Assembly (NCBI GenBank): GCA_021776335.1
Contig: JAJFGB010000007.1
Span: forward strand, 248,001 to 312,000
Direction: 5' to 3'
Length of the DNA stretch: 64,000 nt
Source of the DNA: Hyphococcus sp.
Lineage (GTDB): Bacteria > Pseudomonadota > Alphaproteobacteria > Caulobacterales > Parvularculaceae
In this document: in pieces, positions 46,010-54,594 of the stretch
Layout: every line of letters starts with the position of its first letter
How positions within the stretch are numbered: the first letter of the stretch is position 1
The notes under the pieces: generated by a model
What the model saw: only the letters and a program-made list of their open reading frames with translations
Told to the model about the DNA's origin: nothing
Database searches by the model: none
Made by a program: the position numbers and the translations under genes

Positions 46010-47194
46010 TTATAATCCCATTTGCCTTGCGGCGAGGTCGTTCATGATTTCTTCCGAGCCGCCGCCGATGGCCATGACGCGCACTTCGCGATAGATACGC
46101 TCGACGCGGCAGCCGCGCATAAAACCTGCGCCGCCGAGAATTTGCATCGCCTCTCTTGCGCAAAATTCCATTGTGCGGGTAGCCTGGACCTTTAACAGCG
46201 ACAGATCGGCGATGGGCGACTCGCCCTTGCTGACACGCCAGGCGCAATTGTCGAGATAAGCGGCTGACGCGTTCACCTGGCGCAGCATTTCTGAAAATTT
46301 GTGACGGATCACCTGATGCTTCGCGAGCGGCTTGCCGAAAGTCTGACGCTCGCGCGCCCAAGCAGCTGCGTCTTCGATACAGACACGCGTAAAAGCAATC
46401 GCTTGCGCCGCCATGGTCAAGCGCTCCATATTGAAATTCGTCACAATGCCAGCAAAGCCTGCATTTTCCTGACCGATCAGATTTTCAATCGGGACTTCCA
46501 CATCATCGAAATGAATGCTCGCAGTATCCGACATCCACCAGCCCATTTTTTTGAGCCGTGTGCGCGATACGCCGTTTCGATTCGCCTCGATCAGCAAAAA
46601 CGACAATCCGGCAGCGCCTTTTTGATCCGGGCCGCCGGTGCGCACCGCAACAGTGAGGTAATCGGCGCGACAACCGGTGGTAATAAATGTTTTCTCGCCA
46701 TTGACGATATAATTGTTTCCTTCGCGCACCGCCTTGGTTCTGACATTGGCAACATCGGAACCGCCCGACGGTTCAGTGACGCAAAGTGCAATCAGTTTTT
46801 CGCCTGTGAGCACCGAAGGTGCGATGCGTTGCTTTAGTTCATCGGAACCCAATGCGAGTATCGGCGGCAGGCCGATGCCGTGGGTCATCAGCCCGGCGAC
46901 AAGCCCGCCGGATCCGGCGCGCGATAACTCCTCCGACGCAATGATCGTATGAAAAACATCAATGCCGTCTTTGACGCCGCCATATTCCTCCGGCATGCCG
47001 AGGCCAAGAAGGCCGACTGCCGCAGCTTTTTGGTGAAGGTCGCGCGGAAATACGCCAGCTTCGTCCCACTCATCGACAAAGGGTGCGATCTCACGCGTTA
47101 CAAAACCGCGCACTGTGTGACGCCAGGCTTCGTGGCTGTCATTTGTATGGGGCGAGGGCAGACGGGTCACGTCAAAATCGAGGATCTCGGTCAT
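46010..47194 (-). CDS. Acyl-CoA dehydrogenase
   Basis: This 394-residue FAD enzyme introduces the alpha-beta double bond of an acyl-CoA and passes electrons to ETF. The pattern is standard: PEEYGG near 70, LCVTEPSGGSDVANVRTKA (FAD loop) near 135, YIVNGEKTFITTG, KKMGWWMSDTASIHFDDVEVP, and a C-terminal QILGGAGFMRGCRVERIYREVR. It resembles long-chain or short-branched type enzymes. It faces the GST gene divergently and stands alone on the reverse strand. Confidence 0.93.
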   Translation of the reverse strand: MTEILDFDVTRLPSPHTNDSHEAWRHTVRGFVTREIAPFVDEWDEAGVFPRDLHQKAAAVGLLGLGMPEEYGGVKDGIDVFHTIIASEELSRAGSGGLVAGLMTHGIGLPPILALGSDELKQRIAPSVLTGEKLIALCVTEPSGGSDVANVRTKAVREGNNYIVNGEKTFITTGCRADYLTVAVRTGGPDQKGAAGLSFLLIEANRNGVSRTRLKKMGWWMSDTASIHFDDVEVPIENLIGQENAGFAGIVTNFNMERLTMAAQAIAFTRVCIEDAAAWARERQTFGKPLAKHQVIRHKFSEMLRQVNASAAYLDNCAWRVSKGESPIADLSLLKVQATRTMEFCAREAMQILGGAGFMRGCRVERIYREVRVMAIGGGSEEIMNDLAARQMGL

Positions 47195-47269
47195 AGCGCG
47201 ACTGTGTTTCGCATTTGAGCCGTCGTCAACGCATGGTTACAGTTCGAACCGCATGCAAAGAGGGACATC

Positions 47270-47875
47270 ATGAAACTTTACCATTGTGAAGGCGCGCGAT
47301 CGCTACGGGCCGTTTGGGCGCTGGAGGAAATGGGCCTTGACTATGAGCTGGTGAAACTTCAGTTCCCGCCGCGGGTATTTCACAAGGACTATAAGGAGGT
47401 GAATTCGCTTGGCACCGTGCCGTGTTTCATTGATGGCGATACGGTGCTGACGGAATCCGCCGGGGTTTGTCATTATCTGGGCGAAAAATACGGACCGACG
47501 CCGCTCGCCGTCACGAAAGGTGAAAAAGAATACGGCGCCTATGTAAACTGGCTGCACCGTTCTGATGCGACGCTGACTTTTCCGCAGACCCTGGTGCTGC
47601 GTTATACGATGCTGGAACCCGAAGACCGCCGCCAGCCACAAGTGGCGGAAGATTACCGTAAATGGTTTTTAGGCCGCTGGCGCTCCGTGGAAGCAGGGCT
47701 TGATGGCCGCGATTACCTTTGCGCCGGGCGTTTTACCATGGCTGACATCGCTGTGGGTTATGCGCTTTACCTCGCGAAAACCTTGAAGATCGAAGAAGCC
47801 TTTACGCCGAATGTTGCGCAATGGTGGGCGCGCCTGGAGGCTCGGGAAGCGTATAAGAGGGCGGCGAAGCAATAA
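47270..47875 (+). CDS. Glutathione S-transferase
   Basis: The 201-residue protein has a thioredoxin-like N-terminal domain (MKLYHCEGARSLRAVWALEE, SLGTVPCFIDGDTVLTESAGVCHYL with the cis-Pro and the glutathione gamma-glutamyl Glu-Ser pair) and a helical C-terminal domain with LCAGRFTMADIAVGYAL. The GARSLR segment gives Ser as the likely activating residue. Detoxification or an isomerase role are both possible. Confidence 0.92.
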   Translation: MKLYHCEGARSLRAVWALEEMGLDYELVKLQFPPRVFHKDYKEVNSLGTVPCFIDGDTVLTESAGVCHYLGEKYGPTPLAVTKGEKEYGAYVNWLHRSDATLTFPQTLVLRYTMLEPEDRRQPQVAEDYRKWFLGRWRSVEAGLDGRDYLCAGRFTMADIAVGYALYLAKTLKIEEAFTPNVAQWWARLEAREAYKRAAKQ

Positions 47876-47893
47876 GTGGAGCAAGTTGCACCA

Positions 47894-48487
47894 TCACTTT
47901 CCCACATACCCTTCCAGATAATCAATCGACCGCGCAACCCAGTGTTCAAGCACGTCATCTTTATCAAGGGACAGCGGGATTTCGCCGTAATCCTGAAGAT
48001 AGAGAATGAGCGCCAGCGTGCTGAAGATTAAAAACGTGTGCTGCTTCACGGCTTGATCAACGCGCTTCTTGCCAAGTTGTTTTCGAGTCCATTCCACAAA
48101 AACATCCCATGCGTCTCCCTGGTTGAAGGCTCTGATTCTTTCCAGAACGCGGGGCAAATTGCGCCCGTCGCGGCGCAACACAAGACGCAGGCTTTTGTGG
48201 CGCGCCGCATGATCAACCACATGCCGTGTCATCCATGTAAGTTCTTCGTGAGGCGTCCCGGCTGGCATGGTTTTCATTTCATCGAGTTCCGCGAGGATTT
48301 CTTTTGAATAGGCGTCCATCGCTTCGAACAGGATTTCTTCCTTGTTTTTGAAATGCCGGTAAAAACCGCCTGCGCGCGGCGCGAGGCCAACAGCTTCCTC
48401 GATGGCGCCAATGGAAGCGCCGCGATAGCCATGTTCCGCCATCAATTGCAGCGCGGCCTCAGCTATTTCGGTTCGAGAGGTCTTCAA
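47894..48487 (-). CDS. TetR family transcriptional regulator
   Basis: The 197-residue protein starts with TTG, supported by GGAG 7 bases upstream in the reverse direction. The helix-turn-helix is clear: TEIAEAALQLMAEHGYRGASIGAIEEAVGLAPRAGGFYRHFKNKEEIL, followed by a helical effector domain. It is convergent with the GST gene and divergent from the alpha/beta hydrolase, which is the likely target. Confidence 0.88.
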   Translation of the reverse strand: MKTSRTEIAEAALQLMAEHGYRGASIGAIEEAVGLAPRAGGFYRHFKNKEEILFEAMDAYSKEILAELDEMKTMPAGTPHEELTWMTRHVVDHAARHKSLRLVLRRDGRNLPRVLERIRAFNQGDAWDVFVEWTRKQLGKKRVDQAVKQHTFLIFSTLALILYLQDYGEIPLSLDKDDVLEHWVARSIDYLEGYVGK

Positions 48488-48641
48488 TTTGGCTCCGATT
48501 TATCGCCCCAGCCTGAAATTCGGCATATTTGTTCAAACGGTCAATCGCTTCGCCGCAAATCCATCGCATTTAATCCGATAACGGTTGATTACTTTTTTAT
48601 AGACGGCTAGGAAGAGATGAACAACAGATTGGGAGCGGGTG

Positions 48642-49697
48642 ATGTTGCGGGTGTTTAAATTCTTTGGCTGGGTCATTGTCGCATTAATCGTCGCGGGCTT
48701 TGCGTATCAGCAGGTATCATCAGCGCGTGATCGCGCCGCATTTCCACCCCCGGGCGAGTTTGTGGATATCGGCGGCCGGAATTTGCATCTTTGGTGTTTT
48801 GGCGAAGAGACCGACAAACCCACGATCATCCTCGAAGGCGGTTTTACCTTTATTGCGTCCGGGTGGGAGCGGGTGATGAAACCGCTCGCAGAAGAAACGC
48901 GCGTCTGCGCTTATGATCGCGCCGGGTATGGCTGGAGCGACGAAGATTTCGGCCCGCGCTATGGCGCTAATCACGTCAATGATTTGAAGGCGCTGCGCGA
49001 AGCGAGTAATATGCGTGAGCCCTTTATACTGGTTGGTCATTCGCTGGGCGGCATGCTCGGGCGCATCTATTATGATCACTATCCTGAGGACATGGCGGGC
49101 CTTGTGATGATCGAGCCAGCCGATCCAGAGATCATTCTAAGTGAATTTGAAGCCGAAGATGGCGAGCCGACCGAACGCCGGTCCGGTCAGAAAGGCTGCC
49201 CGGTAAAATGTACCCTGGCCACAATTTTTACGGAGCTTGGCGTCACGCGCCTCTTTTTGGGCGGTGACATCCCTGAACTCGACGATCCGGGTTACCCGCA
49301 AGCAGCGATTGCTGCCTATAAGGCGCGCATGTCACGCTCGCCAAATGTTCGGACGATGCTGCGGCTGGGGCGCTATATTGGCACGATTTTCCACGAGACT
49401 GCGGACAATAAGAGCCTCGGCGATTTACCCGTGATGGTGATCTATGGAACCGGCGCGGGCAGTGTTTTCGGCGATTCTGAAACCGAAGAAGACAGATTGG
49501 CGGATCTCGAAATGCAAAAAACTGCCTGGGGCAAAACGACAGCAACATCCACGAGAGATTTTGGCGTTGTTGAGGTCGAGGCCGACAATCATCTGGCGAT
49601 CATCGCCCATGAAGATTCGGCTAACGCCGTCGCGCAACAAATCATCGGGCTGATGGATGCCATGGCCGTAGAACCAGCGGCGCCTATATCCGAATAA
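48642..49697 (+). CDS. Alpha/beta hydrolase with N-terminal signal anchor
   Basis: The 351-residue protein begins with a membrane segment (LRVFKFFGWVIVALIVAGFAY), so its catalytic domain is probably exported or periplasmic. IILEGGFTFIASGWERV holds the oxyanion region, VCAYDRAGYGWSD follows, and the nucleophile elbow LVGHSLGGMLGR sits near residue 130. A late EADNHLAI supplies a candidate His. The substrate is unknown. The ATG at 48642 is chosen over the GTG one codon before. The TetR gene upstream is divergent. Confidence 0.88.
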   Translation: MLRVFKFFGWVIVALIVAGFAYQQVSSARDRAAFPPPGEFVDIGGRNLHLWCFGEETDKPTIILEGGFTFIASGWERVMKPLAEETRVCAYDRAGYGWSDEDFGPRYGANHVNDLKALREASNMREPFILVGHSLGGMLGRIYYDHYPEDMAGLVMIEPADPEIILSEFEAEDGEPTERRSGQKGCPVKCTLATIFTELGVTRLFLGGDIPELDDPGYPQAAIAAYKARMSRSPNVRTMLRLGRYIGTIFHETADNKSLGDLPVMVIYGTGAGSVFGDSETEEDRLADLEMQKTAWGKTTATSTRDFGVVEVEADNHLAIIAHEDSANAVAQQIIGLMDAMAVEPAAPISE

Positions 49698-49700
49698 ACT

Positions 49701-50126
49701 TTATTTTGGCCACAGCACCATTTGCGTACACCGGAAATGTGCCATTATTTTGCCGGTCTCGCCGTTCTTGACCGTAGCGTCCCAGAGCTGGGTCATACGC
49801 CCGAGATGGACGGCTTCCGCGCGGCAGGTGACAAGACCTTCGCGCGCCGTGCCAAGGAAGTTTGATTTCAACTCCACAGTCGTAAATCCGTTCGAGCCCT
49901 CGGGCAGGGCGCGTACGCAGCCATAACCGCAACAAGTGTCTGCGAGAGTTACGACGGTTCCCGCATGGAGAAAACCGTTCGGCGCCATCAGCGCCTTTCT
50001 GACTTCGACTTCGGCCTCGATCCAGCCTTCGCCGGCGCCGGTAAAATGAAGACCCAGCAAGCCGGGCAAATAATGGGCGCCAAACTTGTTGGCTTGAGTC
50101 ACAAAATCAGGTGTTTCTTCGGTCAT
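49701..50126 (-). CDS. PaaI/hotdog-fold thioesterase
   Basis: The 141-residue protein shows the hotdog fold of acyl-CoA thioesterases of the 4-hydroxybenzoyl-CoA/PaaI kind: MAPNGFLHAGTVVTLADTCCGYG, with Asn and Asp in the usual catalytic places, then TTVELKSNFLGTAREG. The start at 50126 is preferred because upstream residues in the frame show no family resemblance. It lies downstream of the TetR gene on the same strand and may regulate CoA availability. Confidence 0.87.
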   Translation of the reverse strand: MTEETPDFVTQANKFGAHYLPGLLGLHFTGAGEGWIEAEVEVRKALMAPNGFLHAGTVVTLADTCCGYGCVRALPEGSNGFTTVELKSNFLGTAREGLVTCRAEAVHLGRMTQLWDATVKNGETGKIMAHFRCTQMVLWPK

Positions 50127-50242
50127 CACACGCTCGCTGTATAAGACATGAAATTTCGACGCAGAATATCCCTGTGCCTCTGGCGCATAAAACGCTTTTC
50201 GCAGTTCGCGCTGCAGAAAAACGTGGAGCATGTGGGTAGTGT

Positions 50243-50893
50243 TTAACGATTGCCTTTGACGACCAGCGAGATCCACTGTTCCAGCATCATATTCATGCGC
50301 TGCTCATCACCCAGCAGCCCCTCATGCACGAGAAGCCCCGTCATCATGCAAAGGGAGATATTTAAAAGCGCGGTCAGATTTTCCGCATTGCCGGCAAAGG
50401 GATGCAGGATATCGCGGAGTTCCGCTTCTATGGCGGTACGCCAGCCATCAAGTTTCGGCGCGATGCGTGCGCGCAGATTGTCGTCGGTGCGCGCGGCCGT
50501 CATTATTTCCAGGAGCGCACCATATTCATCCGTGGTGAATTGCTCGCGCCATGAGCGGCGGATCACATCTCCAAAGGCGCTGTGATCTTTCGCCAATTCC
50601 AGTTTCACCAATGCGAACCATTTCAATGAGCGGGTCAAAAGAAACGCCGCGGTTGCTTCAACCAGGTCGTCCTTGGAGGGAAAATGATGCTGCAACGCGC
50701 CCTGGCTGACGCCTGCATGATCGGCGATCTGTTTGATCGATGTACGGTGATAGCCATTGGCGAATAGACAGCGCGCCGCTCCTTCGCAAATGCGCCGGCG
50801 GGTGGCCTCCGATTTTTGCTCCTGCCGCGACGGCAGCTTTGATTCCCGCCGCGAAGGCGCCTTTTCGTCTTGACTGGGCTGGCTCATGAGCAT
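50243..50893 (-). CDS. TetR family regulator divergent from the acyl-CoA carboxylase operon
   Basis: The 216-residue protein has a polar, basic N-terminal stretch and then the helix-turn-helix (EATRRRICEGAARCLFANGYHRTSIKQIADHAGVSQGALQHHFPSKDDLVEA). The C-terminal helical domain resembles other regulators of acyl-CoA catabolism. Its start is directly adjacent to the inverted repeat at 50894-50917 and only 40 bases from the carboxyltransferase start, so it very probably controls both directions. An in-frame ATG at 50887 is an alternative start. TetR-type AtuR controls the atu genes of Pseudomonas. Confidence 0.88.
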   Translation of the reverse strand: MLMSQPSQDEKAPSRRESKLPSRQEQKSEATRRRICEGAARCLFANGYHRTSIKQIADHAGVSQGALQHHFPSKDDLVEATAAFLLTRSLKWFALVKLELAKDHSAFGDVIRRSWREQFTTDEYGALLEIMTAARTDDNLRARIAPKLDGWRTAIEAELRDILHPFAGNAENLTALLNISLCMMTGLLVHEGLLGDEQRMNMMLEQWISLVVKGNR

Positions 50894-50917
50894 AAAACAA
50901 TACGATCATATTGTTTT
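50894..50917. promoter_or_regulatory. Inverted-repeat operator between TetR and the carboxylase operon
   Basis: AAAACAATA and TATTGTTTT are perfect 9-bp arms separated by the 6-base centre CGATCA. The site fills the 39-base divergent intergenic region from the first base upstream of the TetR start. A TTGACA hexamer on the reverse strand (50921-50916) overlaps its edge. Such a place would let one repressor dimer control both transcripts. Confidence 0.8.
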
Positions 50918-50932
50918 GTCAAGGCCTAATTC

Positions 50933-52549
50933 ATGCCCGTCTTCGAAAGCGAGATAGACCCGCGCTCTGAGGGTTTCTCCAAAAATCGCGCCGATCACCT
51001 TGCGCTGATCGATGAATTCCGTGCGCTGGAAGACAAGATTGTCGCGACCTCGGCGCGGGCCAAGCCGAAATTCGACAAGCGCGGGCAATTGTTACCGCGC
51101 GAACGTCTGGCGATGGTGCTTGATCGCGGCGCGCCCTTTATCGAGCTGTCGACGCTGTGCGGCTATAAAATGCATGACGATGATGGCGACCGGACTATTT
51201 CCGGCGGCGGTGGCATTGCCGGCATCGGGTTCATCTCTGGCGTGCGCTGTTTCATTTCCGCATCGGACAGCGGCATCAAGGGCGGCGCCGCGACACCCAT
51301 GGGTATTCATAAAGCATTGCGCGGTCAGGAAATTGCGCTGCAGAATAAATTGCCTTTCGTGCAGCTCATTGAAAGCGCTGGCGCCAATCTCATGCGCCAG
51401 GCGGATTTGTTTGTGCCGGGCGGTAAAACCTTTGCTAATATGGCGCGTCTCTCCGCCGCCGGTTGTCCGCTGATTTCTGTAGTGCACGGATCGTCGACGG
51501 CGGGCGGCGCCTATCAGACGGGCTTATCCGATTACGTGGTTGCCGTGCGCGGGCGCTCGAAAATCTTTCTTGCCGGGCCGCCGCTTTTGAAAGCTGCGAC
51601 CGGAGAGATTGCAACAGACGAAGACCTTGGCGGGGCGGAGATGCATTATCATGTCTCTGGCACAGCGGAATATATGGCTGAGAACGACGCTGACGGGCTG
51701 CGGATCGCCCGCGATATCGTCGCACGACTTGGCTGGAACAAAACCCAGGAGGCGCGCGCGACGGATTACGTTGAGCCGATTTACGATCCGGAAGAATTGC
51801 TTGGCGTCGTTTCCGTTGATTATCGTCAGCCTTATAATTCCCGTGAAGTGATTGCGCGTCTTGTGGATGGCTCTGACATGCTGGGCTTCAAGGATGGTTA
51901 CGGACCCGCGACGGTTTGCACCCATGCAGCAATTGCCGGTCATGAAGTGGGGATCATCTCCAACAATGGACCCATCGACGCCGATGGCGCGGCGAAAGCA
52001 GCGCAGTTTATCCAGTTGATGGAGCAGGCGGGAACACCGCTGATCTTTTTACAAAACACGACGGGTTATCTTGTGGGCACGGACGCCGAGCAGCGCGGCA
52101 TCGTCAAGCATGGCAGCAAGATGATCCAGGCGGTGACCAATATGATCGTGCCCAAATTCACCTTGCACATTGGCGCTTCGTTTGGCGCCGGCAATTATGG
52201 CATGTGCGGCCGCGCTTTTGATCCGCGCTTTATTTTCGCCTGGCCAAATAACCGTATTGCAGTAATGGGCGGCGAACAGGCAGCTAAAACCATGCGCATC
52301 GTCGCCGAAGAAGGCGCGCGCCGAAAAGGCGAAGAACCGAACACGCAATTTCTCGACGGCATGGCGAAACACATTGTCGATCAATATGATGCGGAATCCC
52401 GCGCGCTGTTTGCAACGGCGCGGCTCTGGGATGACGGGCTGATCGATCCGCGCGACAGCCGTAAATTACTGGCGTTTTGTCTTGATACTGCCGCTGAAGC
52501 CGGGCGCCGCGCGCTGCGTCCGAATGTTTTCGGCGTGGCGAGGATGTGA
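50933..52549 (+). CDS. Acyl-CoA carboxylase, carboxyltransferase (beta) subunit
   Basis: The 538-residue subunit transfers carboxyl from biotin to an acyl-CoA. It has both crotonase-like halves: the first with ISGGGGIAGIGFISGVRCFISASDSGIKGGA and VVHGSSTAGGAYQTGLSDYVV (oxyanion loop), the second with GIISNNGPIDADGAAKAAQFIQL and LHIGASFGAGNYGMCGRAFDPRFIFAWPN. This is the methylcrotonyl/geranyl-CoA carboxylase type, not propionyl-CoA carboxylase. With the dehydrogenase, hydratase and biotin subunit that follow, it suggests breakdown of a branched or isoprenoid acyl-CoA. Confidence 0.92.
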   Translation: MPVFESEIDPRSEGFSKNRADHLALIDEFRALEDKIVATSARAKPKFDKRGQLLPRERLAMVLDRGAPFIELSTLCGYKMHDDDGDRTISGGGGIAGIGFISGVRCFISASDSGIKGGAATPMGIHKALRGQEIALQNKLPFVQLIESAGANLMRQADLFVPGGKTFANMARLSAAGCPLISVVHGSSTAGGAYQTGLSDYVVAVRGRSKIFLAGPPLLKAATGEIATDEDLGGAEMHYHVSGTAEYMAENDADGLRIARDIVARLGWNKTQEARATDYVEPIYDPEELLGVVSVDYRQPYNSREVIARLVDGSDMLGFKDGYGPATVCTHAAIAGHEVGIISNNGPIDADGAAKAAQFIQLMEQAGTPLIFLQNTTGYLVGTDAEQRGIVKHGSKMIQAVTNMIVPKFTLHIGASFGAGNYGMCGRAFDPRFIFAWPNNRIAVMGGEQAAKTMRIVAEEGARRKGEEPNTQFLDGMAKHIVDQYDAESRALFATARLWDDGLIDPRDSRKLLAFCLDTAAEAGRRALRPNVFGVARM

Positions 52550-52574
52550 TGATGAAAGACACCGAGGTGCTACA

Positions 52575-53756
52575 ATGAAACTAACCGCTGAACATGAACA
52601 GCTCCGCTCGACGCTCAAAAAATATATCGAGACGGAGATCAATCCTTATGTAGAGGAATGGGAAGAAGCAGAACTTTTCCCGGCCCATCAAGTGTTCAAG
52701 GGGTTGGGCGATCTTGGTCTTCTCGGCGTCACCAAGCCAACTGAATATGGCGGCATGGGGCTCGACTGGTCTTATGGCGCAGTGGTTGCTGAAACCCTCG
52801 GGCATATTCAATGCGGCGGCATTCCCATGGCGATTGGCGTTCAGACCGACATGGCGACGCCGGCGCTCGCGCGCTTTGGTTCCGATGCGGCGAAGGAAGA
52901 TTTTTTAATACCCTCAATTGCGGGTGATTTTGTCGCCTGTCTCGGCGTTTCCGAAACCGGGGCCGGGTCTGATGTCGCTGCAATCAAAACAACAGCCAAA
53001 AAAGACGGCGATGATTATGTTGTTTCGGGCGGCAAGATGTGGACGACGAGCGGCACGCAGGCCGACTGGATGTGCCTCCTCGCCAACACATCCGATGATC
53101 CTTCCCATCGCAACAAGACGCTGATCGCGATGCCCTTGAAGGATGACAAGGGCAAGCTTCGCAAGGGCGTTGAAGTGGCGCGCAAGCTCAAAAAACTTGG
53201 TATGCGGAGTTCAGACACCGCCGAATTTTATTTCGATGAGGTGCGCGTGCCGCAACGCTATCGCATTGGCGAAGAAGGCGCAGGCTTTATGTATCAGATG
53301 CTGCAATTCCAGGAAGAGCGGCTTTGGGCGGCGCTTTCCGGGTTGGTCAGTCTTGATGCAACAATTGACGCGACGGCAGAATATTGCGGCCAGCGCAAAG
53401 CCTTTGGAAAGTCTATTCTCGATAACCAGGTGGTGCATTTCCGGCTCGCGGAACTCAAAACCGAAGTGCAGGCGCTGCGCTCGCTGACCTGGGACGCCGT
53501 TGATCGCATGATGTCCGGCGAAGACGTGACCATGCTCGCCTCCATGGCGAAACTCAAAGCGGGCCGTCTCGCGCGCGAAGTCAATGACAGCTGCCTGCAA
53601 TATTGGGGTGGTATGGGCTTCATGGAAGAAACCCTGGTTTCGCGCGCTTTTCGCGACGGGCGTCTCGGTTCCATCGGCGGCGGCGCCGACGAGGTGATGC
53701 TGTCGATCATCTGCAAATATATGGGCACGCTGCCGGGCAAGACGAACAGGAAATAA
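52575..53756 (+). CDS. Acyl-CoA dehydrogenase of the carboxylase operon
   Basis: The 393-residue FAD enzyme probably makes the enoyl-CoA that the carboxylase acts on. Motifs: KPTEYGGMGLDWSYG, CLGVSETGAGSDVAAIKTTAKK, YVVSGGKMWTTSGTQADWMCLL and LQYWGGMGFMEETLVSRAFRDGRLGSIGGGADEVM. It differs clearly from the dehydrogenase at 46010. The ATG at 52575 follows GAGGTG. In the atu set the corresponding position is AtuD, citronellyl-CoA dehydrogenase; the leucine set has isovaleryl-CoA dehydrogenase first. Confidence 0.92.
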   Translation: MKLTAEHEQLRSTLKKYIETEINPYVEEWEEAELFPAHQVFKGLGDLGLLGVTKPTEYGGMGLDWSYGAVVAETLGHIQCGGIPMAIGVQTDMATPALARFGSDAAKEDFLIPSIAGDFVACLGVSETGAGSDVAAIKTTAKKDGDDYVVSGGKMWTTSGTQADWMCLLANTSDDPSHRNKTLIAMPLKDDKGKLRKGVEVARKLKKLGMRSSDTAEFYFDEVRVPQRYRIGEEGAGFMYQMLQFQEERLWAALSGLVSLDATIDATAEYCGQRKAFGKSILDNQVVHFRLAELKTEVQALRSLTWDAVDRMMSGEDVTMLASMAKLKAGRLAREVNDSCLQYWGGMGFMEETLVSRAFRDGRLGSIGGGADEVMLSIICKYMGTLPGKTNRK

Positions 53757-53757
53757 G

Positions 53758-54594
53758 ATGACGACGCCTCCCGACCTGACCGACATCATTCTCGAACGAC
53801 ATCAGTCGACGCTAATTGCGACACTCAATCGTCCGAAGACGAGAAACGCCCTGACGGGGGTGATGGTCGAGGGGATGATCGCGCTGTGCAACTGGTTAGC
53901 CGACACCCCTGACATTCGCGTGTTGGTTCTGCGCGGCGCCGGTGGATGTTTTTGCGCCGGCGGCGACATCAAGGATTTTGGCAAACAGCTGATGATCGCC
54001 GAACCGGCGCCGGGGGAGATTGACCCCATTGCTAAAGGCAATCGCGTCTTCGGTGATCTTCTCCTCAAACTTGATGCGCTGCCTCAGGTTTTTGTCACTC
54101 TTGTTGATGGCGCTGCATTTGGCGGCGCCAATGGGCTGATCTCGGTTGCGGATATCGCCATTGCTGATGCCGCGACAAAGTTTTCACTCTCGGAAACCAC
54201 ATTGGGCGTGCCGCCAGCGCAGATCGGCCCCTTTGTAGTACGCAAAATTGGCCTCTTTAATGCTCGCCGCATTGCCCTTAGCGGCGCTCATTTCAGCGCC
54301 GATGAAGCGCGACGGATTGGCCTTGTGGATCAAGTGGTGACGGGCGCGCCTGCGCTCGAAACGGCTTTGGTTGACGCATTGAACGCGATTGGCCGCTGCG
54401 AACCGGAAGCCAATGCAGCTACCAAACGGATCTTCAACGCCGCAGGCCCCGCTATCGACCCAACCGTCCTCGACAGCGCTGCAAAAGAGTTCGCCGCCTG
54501 CCTCCGCGGCCGGGGAAAAGATGGCGCCATGGCGTTCGCTGCCAAGAAGGCGCCGGACTGGATTGAGACCTATGCGGAGCGCGTCGAAGTATGA
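53758..54594 (+). CDS. Enoyl-CoA hydratase/isomerase family protein
   Basis: The 278-residue crotonase-fold enzyme shows TLNRPKTRNALTG, the oxyanion segment GAGGCFCAGGDIKDF (residues about 61-75) and DGAAFGGANGLISVADIAIA followed by FSLSETTLGVPPAQIGPF with the catalytic Glu region. It should hydrate the 3-alkyl-glutaconyl-CoA-type product of the carboxylase. It starts 2 bases after the dehydrogenase gene and overlaps the next by 4 bases. Confidence 0.9.
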   Translation: MTTPPDLTDIILERHQSTLIATLNRPKTRNALTGVMVEGMIALCNWLADTPDIRVLVLRGAGGCFCAGGDIKDFGKQLMIAEPAPGEIDPIAKGNRVFGDLLLKLDALPQVFVTLVDGAAFGGANGLISVADIAIADAATKFSLSETTLGVPPAQIGPFVVRKIGLFNARRIALSGAHFSADEARRIGLVDQVVTGAPALETALVDALNAIGRCEPEANAATKRIFNAAGPAIDPTVLDSAAKEFAACLRGRGKDGAMAFAAKKAPDWIETYAERVEV

